Origin: Candidatus Moraniibacteriota bacterium
GTDB lineage: Bacteria > Patescibacteriota > Minisyncoccia > Moranbacterales > GWC2-37-73
Direction of reading: 5' to 3'
NCBI GenBank assembly: GCA_013336225.1
Contig: JAAXUC010000010.1
Coordinates: 1-37,725, forward strand
Length of the DNA stretch: 37,725 nucleotides
Shown: piece by piece, positions 1 through 7,105 of the stretch
Position numbering within the stretch: position 1 is the stretch's first letter
Layout of the letters: each line of letters begins with the position of its first letter
Notes under the pieces: generated by a model
What the model was told of the DNA's origin: nothing
Database searches by the model: none
Seen by the model: only the letters and a program-made list of their open reading frames with translations
Translations under genes and position numbers: made by a program

Positions 1-534
1 AATTGTTTGGCTCCAATGATCAAGGTGTTGGATGACCTTTGCAATGTTGAGCAAGGATTCATGACCACCACGCATTCATATACCAATGACCAGAACTTGT
101 TGGACTTGCCTCATCGCGACATGCGCCGCGCTCGCGCTGCAGCTCTTTCAATCATTCCAACCACTACGGGAGCAGCTAAGACGGTTGGAAAAGTGATTCC
201 GCATTTGAAAGGGAAGTTGGATGGAATTGCACTGCGCGTGCCAACGCCAGTGGTTTCCATTGTGGATTTCATCTGCACTGTTGAACATCCAAAGACTGTG
301 GAAGAAATCAATGCGGCTTTTGAAAAAGCCGCTGAAGGAAAAATGCTCAACATTCTTGATGCGACCAGAAAAGAATTGGTTTCTATGGATTACAAAATGA
401 ATCCACATTCTTCAATTGTTGATTTGCCACTGACCATGTCGATGGGTAATCAGGTGAAAATCGTGGGTTGGTATGATAATGAGTGGGGCTATTCAAATCG
501 CTTGGTTGAAATGGCAATCTATATCTGCAAATAA
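1..534 (+). CDS. gap: Glyceraldehyde-3-phosphate dehydrogenase, C-terminal part
   Basis: Glycolytic enzyme that oxidises glyceraldehyde-3-phosphate to 1,3-bisphosphoglycerate with NAD(P)+. The frame is open from base 1 and begins [10 protein letters not shown], the stretch just after the catalytic cysteine, so about half of the protein (NAD-binding domain and catalytic Cys) lies outside the window. Visible family landmarks are the catalytic-base segment THSYTNDQ, the substrate-binding RRARAAA and [12 protein letters not shown] segments, and [11 protein letters not shown] near the end. The stop is TAA and a strong terminator follows. The C-terminus matches the family in length. Identification is secure; cofactor preference cannot be judged from this part. 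Confidence 0.97.
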   Translation, partial: NCLAPMIKVLDDLCNVEQGFMTTTHSYTNDQNLLDLPHRDMRRARAAALSIIPTTTGAAKTVGKVIPHLKGKLDGIALRVPTPVVSIVDFICTVEHPKTVEEINAAFEKAAEGKMLNILDATRKELVSMDYKMNPHSSIVDLPLTMSMGNQVKIVGWYDNEWGYSNRLVEMAIYICK

Positions 535-561
535 AAAGAGCTAGAAATATTTGTTGTTCTC

Positions 562-597
562 AATAATCAGGAGCTGAAAGGCTTCTGATTATTTTTT
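562..597 (+). terminator. Intrinsic terminator after gap
   Basis: A stem of 13 bp (562-574 with 581-593, one G-T pair) closes a 6-nt loop and runs into six T. It ends gap transcription. The next gene starts only 25 bases later, and its -35 region overlaps the 3' arm of this hairpin. Confidence 0.85.
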
Positions 598-615
598 GGT
601 TTTTCGTGGTATAAT
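584..615 (+). promoter_or_regulatory. Putative promoter giving a leaderless mRNA
   Basis: A perfect TATAAT at 610-615 ends six bases before the ATG at 622, so transcription would begin at or next to the start codon and the mRNA would have no 5' leader. The -35 region (about 584-592) is poor and lies in the gap terminator. Leaderless initiation is inferred from spacing only. Confidence 0.5.
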
Positions 616-621
616 TGTCGT

Positions 622-1761
622 ATGTTTAAAGAAATTATAAAAACTTTTTCTTTCTTGACAGTATTTTGTATGCTGCCAGGTTTGGTAAATGCGGCACCCA
701 GCATCAGCGCTGCAGTTCCGGTCACAACCTTCTCCCATGAAGGTGTGGTGAACATTTCCGGCAGTGGCTTTGGCGTAAAATCTCAACCTGCGCCATTGCA
801 ATGGGATTCTGTTGGTGGACAAATTTCATATGCAGGATTAAATAATGGAGATGTGATACCTTTCGGAGCTGATAAACCTTGGATGGACTTTGAGGGTGAA
901 TGCCCGGCGTATTATAAGAATACTAATTTGCGAGGTAAGGCTATGGCAAATTACAGTAATCAATGGAACATAAATCCCACGTGTTATGGAAAAGCAACAA
1001 TAGGTGGCAATGATTATCCTTCTGCCAGTGATAAGCTTTATTTATCGTGGTGGATATTCGTGGGTGGTCCAGCTGAGAATCCTGACACAAGCAGCAATAA
1101 ATTTATCAGATTAACTGCGAGCAATGGTTGGGACTCTGGCAATCCAAATGCATTCGGATATTTTTTTGATGAATCACATTCTCAATTATTTGACATGGAT
1201 GGCTTGTATTATAACAGCGTTTGGGGTGGATTTGGATCATGGGGAGTTTGGCAAAGAATAGAAGTCATAGTTGATAATATGAATCTACCGCAGCGGCCAA
1301 GGATCCAAACACTATCGAATAATTCCACGTTGTATGATTATTATCCTGGAAAATTAAATTCATGTTCAATCGGTAGTTGCGCGTCAGTGTCCACATCTCT
1401 TCCGTTGACTAAAATTGGAACTCTTGGATACGATGATAGTGGCACAGGATCTGGAAACCCTACGCCAACAGTTGATTGGGGAGAAATCTATGTTGACAAC
1501 ACGTTGCAACGTGTTGAGATTTGCAATGCTAGCACTAAAGCAGCCAGCAACCACTGTGAAATTCAAATTCCACAAGCCACTTGGATTGATGTGCAAATCC
1601 AAATCAAGGTCAATCAAGGTTCCTTTGCTGATGGTTCCACACAATATCTTTACGTGATGGATGTAAATGGAAACACGAATGCAAATGGCCATGCTGTGTC
1701 TTTTGCTGGATCTTCTGACCTAATCGCACCCAGCGCACCGCAAGGTTTGAGCGTGATATAA
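622..1761 (+). CDS. Secreted protein with N-terminal signal peptide and IPT/TIG-like start
   Basis: A 379-aa protein with a classical signal peptide (KEIIKTF, hydrophobic core, cleavage near NAA-AP at residue 25). Residues 26-60 (VNISGSGFGVKS) resemble the first strands of an IPT/TIG immunoglobulin-like fold. The rest is rich in Trp, Gly and Asn and ends with segments such as WGEIYVDNTLQRVEIC, which look like a beta-sandwich extracellular domain. I do not recognise a catalytic motif. The protein stops at SAPQGLSVI, which resembles the linker and first strand of a fibronectin type III repeat, so a C-terminal domain may have been lost. The gene is probably monocistronic: its own -10 lies six bases upstream and a terminator follows. 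A role in binding surface polysaccharide is only a guess. Confidence 0.75.
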   Translation: MFKEIIKTFSFLTVFCMLPGLVNAAPSISAAVPVTTFSHEGVVNISGSGFGVKSQPAPLQWDSVGGQISYAGLNNGDVIPFGADKPWMDFEGECPAYYKNTNLRGKAMANYSNQWNINPTCYGKATIGGNDYPSASDKLYLSWWIFVGGPAENPDTSSNKFIRLTASNGWDSGNPNAFGYFFDESHSQLFDMDGLYYNSVWGGFGSWGVWQRIEVIVDNMNLPQRPRIQTLSNNSTLYDYYPGKLNSCSIGSCASVSTSLPLTKIGTLGYDDSGTGSGNPTPTVDWGEIYVDNTLQRVEICNASTKAASNHCEIQIPQATWIDVQIQIKVNQGSFADGSTQYLYVMDVNGNTNANGHAVSFAGSSDLIAPSAPQGLSVI

Positions 1762-1783
1762 AAAAGTCTTTGAATTTTACCTC

Positions 1784-1811
1784 AAAAAATGGCTCTCCGT
1801 GGCCATTTTTT
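1784..1811 (+). terminator. Intrinsic terminator (probably bidirectional)
   Basis: AAAAAATGGC at 1784-1793 pairs with GCCATTTTTT at 1802-1811 around an 8-nt loop. It closes the secreted-protein gene and separates it from the non-coding unit that follows. Confidence 0.85.
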
Positions 1812-1831
1812 GCTTGTTAGGGTTGTTTATG

Positions 1832-1860
1832 TTTACAAAATTATAAAAATGTGCTATAAT
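1832..1860 (+). promoter_or_regulatory. Near-consensus sigma70 promoter of a non-coding unit
   Basis: TTTACA at 1832-1837, exactly 17 bases, then TATAAT at 1855-1860. This is one of the best promoters in the window. The predicted start is about 1867, and no convincing coding frame begins within the next 430 bases before a terminator. Confidence 0.85.
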
Positions 1861-1866
1861 TAAAGA

Positions 1867-2297
1867 TAAATTTGTTTGACAAATATCAATCTTGATATAT
1901 GATAAAGGTGTCAGAGGGGCTGGTGTGTATATTTTTGTAAAAAGAATACTAACACAGAAAACCACCTCTCTGGCGTTCCATTCTTGCCAACTTTGATTTC
2001 AATCTTGCTTTCTCTAGTAGCTTGCTTGAAATCTCACAGCCGGGTGCGTATAGTGAAGACGAGCCTTATATCGGCAAAAATCAACACTAAACGTACTCCG
2101 GACCAATTTGAAGGAGTGAGATATGAATTTGATTAATCCTTAGGCGCGCCAGTGGCACATTCTTGTAATGTCCTGACACCTGCCTATGGAAGATTGATCA
2201 AATTTGGAAAAATATCTTTCTTTCATTGAAGAGAAATAACTTTCTCCTTCAAACCTAACACGCGACTATCATCATTGATGATAGTCGTTTTTCTTTC
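1867..2297 (+). ncRNA. Candidate structured non-coding RNA, about 430 nt
   Basis: A transcription unit bounded by a near-consensus promoter and a strong intrinsic terminator, with no plausible gene inside. The sequence is unusually rich in long pairings: a hairpin ATATCAA/TTGATAT (1882-1898); a long irregular hairpin from 1913 to about 1971 (GAGG/CCTC, TGGT/ACCA, GTGT/ACAC); ATCTCAC (about 2031) with GTGAGAT (about 2116); a 14-bp stem between about 2125-2138 and 2192-2205; TAGGC/GCCTA nested inside it; AGGTGTCAG (about 1905) with CTGACACCT (about 2173), which would be a pseudoknot with the previous stem; and a hairpin at about 2226-2252. Landmarks of RNase P RNA, tmRNA, 4.5S RNA and 6S RNA were looked for and not seen. 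The function is unknown, and read-through into smc is possible. Confidence 0.65.
2263..2295 (+). terminator. Intrinsic terminator of the non-coding unit
   Basis: Perfect 11-bp stem CGACTATCATC/GATGATAGTCG with a 3-nt loop, followed by TTTTTCTTT. It defines the 3' end of the candidate RNA near 2295. Confidence 0.9.
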
Positions 2298-2340
2298 CCA
2301 AAATTAAAAAGTATAGTACAATTAAAAAGTTATCAAGTTA

Positions 2341-2386
2341 ACCTCGTTAAATCTGACGAAGTCGGTGCGAAGCAATTTAACAGGGT
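2341..2386 (+). promoter_or_regulatory. Compact three-way-junction element in the smc leader
   Basis: GTTAAAT (2346-2352) pairs with ATTTAAC (2375-2381). The bases between fold completely into two abutting hairpins, CTGAC-GAA-GTCGG (2353-2365) and TGC-GAA-GCA (2366-2374). Both have GAA loops and the junction has no unpaired base. ACCT (2341-2344) and GGGT (2383-2386) can extend the outer stem past one mismatch. A cis-acting RNA element is inferred; the ligand or role is unknown. Confidence 0.45.
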
Positions 2387-2404
2387 GAATCAAGTTGAAA
2401 GCTT

Positions 2405-2473
2405 ATGAAGTCCAGGAGATGGATTTTGTTTGCATTTTGCTTTACAATCTTTATAACTTTAAAAACTTTATGA
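2405..2473 (+). CDS. Possible 22-aa leader peptide / small membrane peptide
   Basis: An ATG-TGA frame of 22 codons starting MKSRRW followed by a wholly hydrophobic stretch (about 13 residues) and a short basic end. It lies between the smc leader hairpins and the GTG start of smc, ending seven bases before it, so translation could be coupled. The SD is weak (AAGTTGAAAG). The window is AT-rich, so a chance frame is quite possible. Confidence 0.3.
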   Translation: MKSRRWILFAFCFTIFITLKTL

Positions 2474-2479
2474 ACTATT

Positions 2480-4783
2480 GTGTATCTAAAAAAAGTTGAA
2501 ATAGCAGGATTCAAATCATTTGCCAATAAAACCACACTGGAATTTCTGCCAGCGGGGAATTTTAATGCTGGCTCAGATGCGCGCGGAATCACAGCGATTG
2601 TGGGACCAAATGGCTCGGGGAAATCAAATGCTTCAGATGCCATCAAGTGGGCATTAGGAGAGCAATCCATGAAGACCCTGCGCGGAAAAAAAGCCGAAGA
2701 CATCATCTTTGCAGGCTCTGGCACCAAGGCGCGACTTTCTAGTGCTCAGGTGACGCTGCATTTTGACAATTCAGACAAAAGAATCCCGTTGGAATTTACG
2801 GAAGTCATCATCACCAGGAAACTATATCGCTCAGGCGAATCAGAATATTTGATTAATGGCAATCGCAGTCGATTGTTGGATGTGAGCGACCTTTTGGCTA
2901 AGGCTGGGGTGGGCAAAGACAGTTATTGCGTGATTAATCAGGGAATGTCTGATTCACTTTTGAATGCCTCGCCAACTGATCGTCGCAGCGTGCTGGAAGA
3001 TGCGGCTGGGGTGAAGCAATATCAAATCAAAAAGGAACGAGCGGCCAAGAAACTTGATTCAACCAGGGAAAACATGGAGCGAACGGCGGGACTCATTCGC
3101 GAGATTGAACCGCATCTGAAAATGCTCAAGCGCCAAGCTGAAAAAGCGCAACTTGGAAAAGCGGTGGCTTCTGAGCTTCGGGAAAAGCAAACCAAATTGT
3201 TTTCATTTTTGTGGCATCAATTTCAGAGCGAAAGGGAGAAATTTTCTCAGGAAAAAGAAACAATGGGGGCTGGCATGATGAACATGCAACGCGAGGTGGA
3301 TAAGATGAATGACGAGCTCACGCGCGAATCAGGCAAGGCGCAAGATGGTGGCGCAGAGCAGGAATTGGAAAGAAAGAAAACTCAAATCAGACATGAACTT
3401 AACAATGTTGAGCGCGAATTGATCATTTCTGAAGGACGCGTCGTGGTTGAACGTGAAAAACTGGCCAATCAAAAAGTGATTGAAATCATTCCAGTTGATT
3501 TGAAATATGTGCAAGCCAAGCTTTCCAACATTCGCATGGCGCAGGAACGCTTGATTTTGCGCGTGGAAGAAGCTGAAAACATGGAAGATTTGCAAGACAT
3601 CAAGGAATCAGCACGAGCCATTCAGCAACAACTTTTTGATCTGTATGAGGAATCTGGCAAAGGTGAAGTTTCAATCAAGAAAGACAATTCCAAAGAAGTT
3701 GGAGAAATCAATAAGAAAATTGAGGAGCTTGAGGAGAAAAAGAAAGGTTTCAAGCTTGAAGAAATCAAATTCAGGGCAGAGTTTGAAAAGATTGAAAAAG
3801 AAATTTTGGCAGAAACTCAGCGCATCAGGCAACTTAGGGAAAGATTTTTTCAATTGGAAAGAGAATCTCGCGTTAAACAAGAACAGCTTAATGTGCTCAA
3901 AGATCAATTTAATGATGCCAAGATAAAGTTGGCACGCGTGGAAGTTCGTGAGGAGGATTTGACCAATGAAATTAAGAATGAACTTAAATGCGAAGTTGCT
4001 GAATTGAAATATGACGGAACTGCAATTGACAGGGAACAATTGGATCGCGAAATCATGAAGCTTAAAAATCAACTTGAACAAATTGGCGGAATCGATCCGA
4101 TGATTGTGGATGAATATAATGAAACCACGGCGCGCTTTGATTTTCTGACGCAAGAATTGAAAGATTTGGCTGACGCTTTGATTTCATTGGAAGCCATCAT
4201 TAAGGAAATGGATCAACGCATCAAGATTGAATTTGAAGAAGCTTTCGAAATGATCAACAAGGAATTTACCAAATATTTCAAAATTATTTTCGGTGGAGGA
4301 AATGCCAATTTGATCAAGATGAAAGTTAAAAACAGAAAATCTAAAATTGCAGAAGATGAAACTGAAGAGCAGCAAGCTGGAGAAGAAAATCAAGAAGAGC
4401 AAGATGACCAAAGAGATGAAGTGGGCGTAGAAATTTCTGCTTGCCCACCTGGAAAAAAGATTGCCAATCTTTCCATGCTTTCTGGCGGAGAAAGATCACT
4501 CACCTCTTTGGCATTGTTGTTCGCCATCATTTCGCACAATCCACCGCCATTTGCGATCTTGGATGAAGTGGAGGCAGCCTTGGATGAAGCCAACTCAGCC
4601 CGTTTCAGCAAAATTTTGCAGGAACTTTCTGGCACCACGCAATTCATTGCCATCACACATAATCGCGAAACCATGCGCCAAGCTTCACTTTTATATGGAG
4701 TGACCATGGGGGAAGACGGAATTTCAAAACTGCTTTCAGTTAAGCTTGATCAAATCGGACAAGGTGGAAAAATCATAAAATAG
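2480..4783 (+). CDS. smc: SMC-family chromosome-condensation ATPase, short form without visible hinge
   Basis: A 767-aa ABC-type ATPase of the SMC family, expected to bind DNA and organise the chromosome. The N-terminal head begins YLKKVEIAGFKSFANKT; Walker A GPNGSGKS is at 42-49 and the Q-loop region follows (DAIKWALGEQS). The C-terminal head has the signature LSGGERS at 667, Walker B FAILDEVEAALDEAN at about 691 and the switch histidine ITHN. Between the heads (about 170-590) there is almost continuous Glu/Lys/Gln-rich coiled coil, broken only by a short SGKGEVS turn near residue 390. Canonical bacterial SMC is about 1150-1200 aa with a folded hinge of about 150 aa; nothing here resembles it. 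An acidic insertion (DETEEQQAGEENQEEQDD) lies in the C-terminal head. The frame is uninterrupted. The GTG start is chosen because it gives the conserved MYLKKVEI terminus; the SD is not clear. Confidence 0.92.
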   Translation: MYLKKVEIAGFKSFANKTTLEFLPAGNFNAGSDARGITAIVGPNGSGKSNASDAIKWALGEQSMKTLRGKKAEDIIFAGSGTKARLSSAQVTLHFDNSDKRIPLEFTEVIITRKLYRSGESEYLINGNRSRLLDVSDLLAKAGVGKDSYCVINQGMSDSLLNASPTDRRSVLEDAAGVKQYQIKKERAAKKLDSTRENMERTAGLIREIEPHLKMLKRQAEKAQLGKAVASELREKQTKLFSFLWHQFQSEREKFSQEKETMGAGMMNMQREVDKMNDELTRESGKAQDGGAEQELERKKTQIRHELNNVERELIISEGRVVVEREKLANQKVIEIIPVDLKYVQAKLSNIRMAQERLILRVEEAENMEDLQDIKESARAIQQQLFDLYEESGKGEVSIKKDNSKEVGEINKKIEELEEKKKGFKLEEIKFRAEFEKIEKEILAETQRIRQLRERFFQLERESRVKQEQLNVLKDQFNDAKIKLARVEVREEDLTNEIKNELKCEVAELKYDGTAIDREQLDREIMKLKNQLEQIGGIDPMIVDEYNETTARFDFLTQELKDLADALISLEAIIKEMDQRIKIEFEEAFEMINKEFTKYFKIIFGGGNANLIKMKVKNRKSKIAEDETEEQQAGEENQEEQDDQRDEVGVEISACPPGKKIANLSMLSGGERSLTSLALLFAIISHNPPPFAILDEVEAALDEANSARFSKILQELSGTTQFIAITHNRETMRQASLLYGVTMGEDGISKLLSVKLDQIGQGGKIIK

Positions 4784-4787
4784 CGTT

Positions 4788-4817
4788 TTAAAAACAGAGC
4801 AAGTGCTCTGTTTTTAA
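4788..4817 (+). terminator. Intrinsic terminator after smc
   Basis: Stem of 13 bp (TTAAAAACAGAGC / GCTCTGTTTTTAA) with an AAGT loop, directly after the smc stop codon. Confidence 0.85.
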
Positions 4818-4882
4818 GTGAATTATTTTTCTCGGCATTTGTATTATCAGTGAGAATTAATTTTTAATCTAATTTAAAAAAT

Positions 4883-5812
4883 ATGGAAACTCAAATTGAA
4901 AGTCAGCAGCAGATAAAACAGGACAGTAATGCTCAAGACTTCTTTCTCTATTTGGTGACTTTCTTGTCACTGGCATTTGTGTCCTTCGGTGAAGGCTCAA
5001 TTTTGTTTGGTTTTGTTGATAAATTCGTGACTGATCTGGAAATGCGGACATATCCAGCTTTCAACCAAGAGGCGGTGAAATTTGGCATTGCGGCACTCAT
5101 AATTGCTGGACCGATATATTTTTTAATTTCGCGAATCATCACCAGGAGAATAAATAATCAGCAGATCTTGCTGGAATCGGTGGTCAGGAAATGGCTGACA
5201 TATATCGTGCTGTTTTTTGCCTCAGCCACAATCATTGGCGACCTTATCGCACTAGTGATCAATTTTTTAGGAGGGGATTACACTGGCAGTTTCTTGTTGA
5301 AAGTTTTGGTGATTCTGCTGATCGCTGGTGGAATTTTTGGTTATTATTTTTGGGATATGCGCAGGACAGAAATCATTTCCGATATTAATAAAAAGGCCAT
5401 GCTTGCTTGCGTGAGTGTTGTGGCAGCGACCTTTGTGGCTGGATTTTTCATCATCGATTCGCCAACGGTGTCAAAGCAGAAAAATGTTGATCAGCAAATG
5501 ATTGATAATTTGGTCACAATCGACAGTGCAATTCAAAACTATTTTAGTGAGACTGAAAAACTTCCTCAAAAATTGGAAGATTTGCAGCAAACAAAATTTT
5601 CCTTCGGAACTCAAAATGTTAAAAATATAATATATAAAATTAAGGATGCAAATTCATATGAATTGTGCGCAGATTTTATGCGTTCAAGTTTGGATGATCA
5701 AGTATCGCAAAATGGCCCATATATAAACGATTGGAAGCATGTTGAGGGCAACCATTGCTTTGTTCGCACGGCTCTCAAGAAGGTGGACACCTTAGTGCCA
5801 AGCAGCAAATAG
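4883..5812 (+). CDS. DUF5671-like integral membrane protein with extracytoplasmic C-terminal domain
   Basis: A 309-aa protein with five or six membrane spans in residues 20-200 (for example FLYLVTFLSLAFVSFGEGS, FGIAALIIAGPIYFLIS, WLTYIVLFFASATIIGDLI, VLVILLIAGGIFGYYFW). The order RxLTYxxLFxA, IGDLxxLxxxFLGG, FLLKxxxILxIxGxxFxYYxxD is what I associate with the DUF5671 family, common in Parcubacteria. The region after about residue 205 (IDSAIQNYFSETEKLPQKLEDLQ, later YELCADF) looks like a pseudopilin-type or periplasmic helical domain and carries two Cys (in YELCADF and NHCFVR). Function unknown. The gene stands alone after the smc terminator. Confidence 0.8.
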   Translation: METQIESQQQIKQDSNAQDFFLYLVTFLSLAFVSFGEGSILFGFVDKFVTDLEMRTYPAFNQEAVKFGIAALIIAGPIYFLISRIITRRINNQQILLESVVRKWLTYIVLFFASATIIGDLIALVINFLGGDYTGSFLLKVLVILLIAGGIFGYYFWDMRRTEIISDINKKAMLACVSVVAATFVAGFFIIDSPTVSKQKNVDQQMIDNLVTIDSAIQNYFSETEKLPQKLEDLQQTKFSFGTQNVKNIIYKIKDANSYELCADFMRSSLDDQVSQNGPYINDWKHVEGNHCFVRTALKKVDTLVPSSK

Positions 5813-5865
5813 ATTGCAAAAAAGCTTGCTTGCCCCATGACTATTGACAATATTTCGAAAAGGAC

Positions 5866-5894
5866 TAGCAAAGCTTTTAATAATGGTGTATAAT
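5866..5894 (+). promoter_or_regulatory. Probable promoter of the HU gene
   Basis: Perfect TATAAT at 5889-5894 with a weak TAGCAA (5866-5871) at 17-base spacing. A consensus TTGACA at 5844-5849 lies too far upstream for this -10. The resulting leader of about 80 nt contains the hairpin TGCATG-AGTCAA-CATGCA (about 5900-5917). Confidence 0.5.
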
Positions 5895-5979
5895 TAATTT
5901 ATGCATGAGTCAACATGCAGAAAAGAAAAATAATTAATAAATAGTTTGTTTTTAACTCCGCATTATTGCTGGATTAAAA

Positions 5980-6276
5980 ATGAAAAAAAACACTATGGCA
6001 AAAATGACAAAGTCACAACTAGTGACAGTCTTGTCTGAAAAAACAGGCTTGGCAAAAAAGGAAGTAACTGGATTCTTTGATGAACTAGTTGCAATCGCAT
6101 ATAAGGAAGTTAAGAAAACTGGAGAATTCGTTGTGCCTGGATTTGGTAAGATGGTTAAAGCAAAACGAAAGGCACGTATGGGAGTTAATCCTGCAACTGG
6201 AGCAAAAATTAAAATTGCTGCAAAAACTGTTGTTAAATTCCGTCTTGCAAAAGCTGCTAAAGAAGCAGTATTGTAA
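5980..6276 (+). CDS. HU/IHF-family nucleoid DNA-binding protein
   Basis: A 98-aa basic histone-like protein that bends and compacts DNA as a dimer. It shows the HU layout: N-terminal helices (TKSQLVTVLSEKTGLAKKEVTGFFDELV), the GEFVVPGFGKM turn, the DNA-binding arm region KRKARMGVNPATGAKIKI with the conserved Pro, and the C-terminal VVKFRLAKAAKEAV. The usual length is about 90 aa. A second ATG at 5995 would give MAKMTK and is an equally reasonable start; 5980 has a weak GGA upstream. The gene has its own promoter and terminator. Confidence 0.95.
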   Translation: MKKNTMAKMTKSQLVTVLSEKTGLAKKEVTGFFDELVAIAYKEVKKTGEFVVPGFGKMVKAKRKARMGVNPATGAKIKIAAKTVVKFRLAKAAKEAVL

Positions 6277-6300
6277 TATCCGCGATTTTCAATATCTCAA

Positions 6301-6334
6301 AACTCTCCTGCTTTGGCGGGAGAGTTTTTTTTTG
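6301..6334 (+). terminator. Intrinsic terminator after HU
   Basis: Stem AACTCTCCTGC with GCGGGAGAGTT, then nine T. Confidence 0.9.
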
Positions 6335-6428
6335 ATTTCAGGATTACTTCGGCAAGGTCATTATAACTGAGTAATTTAGCTACGCTTGGTGTTTCGGTAG
6401 CGAATTAGCCTTTAAATTAGGGCAACTA

Positions 6429-6457
6429 TTGACAAAATATGTCAAAAGTCCTATACT
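6429..6457 (+). promoter_or_regulatory. Strong sigma70 promoter of rpsP
   Basis: Consensus TTGACA at 6429-6434, 17 bases, TATACT at 6452-6457. The leader of about 80 nt holds the hairpin AAAGGGTAT-TGTAG-ATACCTTT (about 6491-6513), a possible control site for S16 synthesis. Confidence 0.85.
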
Positions 6458-6543
6458 GGATGAGTACTAAAAAATAGCTTGTTTAAGGCTTAAAAGGGTA
6501 TTGTAGATACCTTTTGATTTAATTGTAATAAGAAAAGGAAATT

Positions 6544-6888
6544 ATGTTGACTATTAGATTCTCACGCGTTGGACGAAAAAACAGAGCTCAATTTCGAGTG
6601 GTGCTTCAGCAACACACAGCAGCCCCTACAGGTCGTCACGTGGCAGTGCTTGGAAGCTATGACCCACATCAGAAAGTGGCTGTGCTTAAGGCTGATAAGA
6701 TCAAAGAATGGATTGCAAAAGGAGCGCAAGTTTCTGATAGTGCTTACAACCTTTTCGTTAAAGAAGGTGTGATTGAGGGGAAGAAACGAGCTGTTAAGAT
6801 GGTGAAGGCTGTAGTTCCAGTTGTTGAGGAAGAAGTTAAAGCTGAGGAGGTTGCTGCGCCAGCTGTAGAAGAGAAGAAAGCTGAATAA
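6544..6888 (+). CDS. rpsP: 30S ribosomal protein S16
   Basis: A 114-aa component of the small ribosomal subunit, needed for 30S assembly. It begins with the family hallmark MLTIRFSRVGRKNRAQFRVVL and contains RHVAVLGSYDPHQKV and DKIKEWIAKGAQVSDSAYNLFVKEGVI. The core of about 85 residues is followed by an Ala/Glu/Val-rich, low-complexity tail (VVEEEVKAEEVAAPAVEEKKAE), an extension seen in some bacterial S16 proteins. AAAAGGA lies eight bases before the ATG. The gene has its own promoter and is not followed here by rimM or trmD, its usual neighbours in many bacteria. Confidence 0.97.
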   Translation: MLTIRFSRVGRKNRAQFRVVLQQHTAAPTGRHVAVLGSYDPHQKVAVLKADKIKEWIAKGAQVSDSAYNLFVKEGVIEGKKRAVKMVKAVVPVVEEEVKAEEVAAPAVEEKKAE

Positions 6889-6929
6889 TTATCAGCGTAC
6901 AAGGAATTTTGGGAAATTTAAATAGAAAT

Positions 6930-7052
6930 AGTATCCGCAGACAGTAGGCGTCTTGAAAAAGTTTAAGACCTATCGAGGAACTATGAAGATATTTGTAATA
7001 AATATTTTTGTAGTTGCAAAGGTCGATCTGCGGAAACGCAGATTTTTTTAAT
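6930..7052 (+). promoter_or_regulatory. L10 leader (ribosomal protein autoregulation and attenuation)
   Basis: Leader RNA of the rplJ-rplL unit. The kinked arm expected for L10 binding is visible: TAGGCGTCTT pairs with AAGACCTA, followed by the conserved TCGAGGAA. TCCGCAGA (6934-6941) is the exact reverse complement of TCTGCGGA (7027-7034), which is part of the terminator ATCTGCG-GAAA-CGCAGAT-TTTTTT (7026-7049). The two pairings exclude each other, as in the known L10 leader, where the L10-(L7/L12) complex stabilises the form that allows termination. This represses rplJ and rplL when the proteins are in excess. Confidence 0.85.
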
Positions 7053-7105
7053 TGCTACGAATTTACAAACATTAAAAAATTTTTGTAATTAGTAGGAAAA
7101 AGCAA

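Noticed and set aside
1867-2297. RNase P RNA, tmRNA, SRP RNA or 6S RNA
   Set aside because: None of the conserved cores is seen: no GAGGAAAGTCC of RNase P, no tRNA-like ends of tmRNA, no GTCAGGTCCGGAAGG of SRP RNA, and no long continuous 6S-type rod.
3671-4153. 160-aa minus-strand frame inside smc
   Set aside because: Phe/Leu-rich antisense shadow of the Lys/Glu-rich coiled coil; no start signals.
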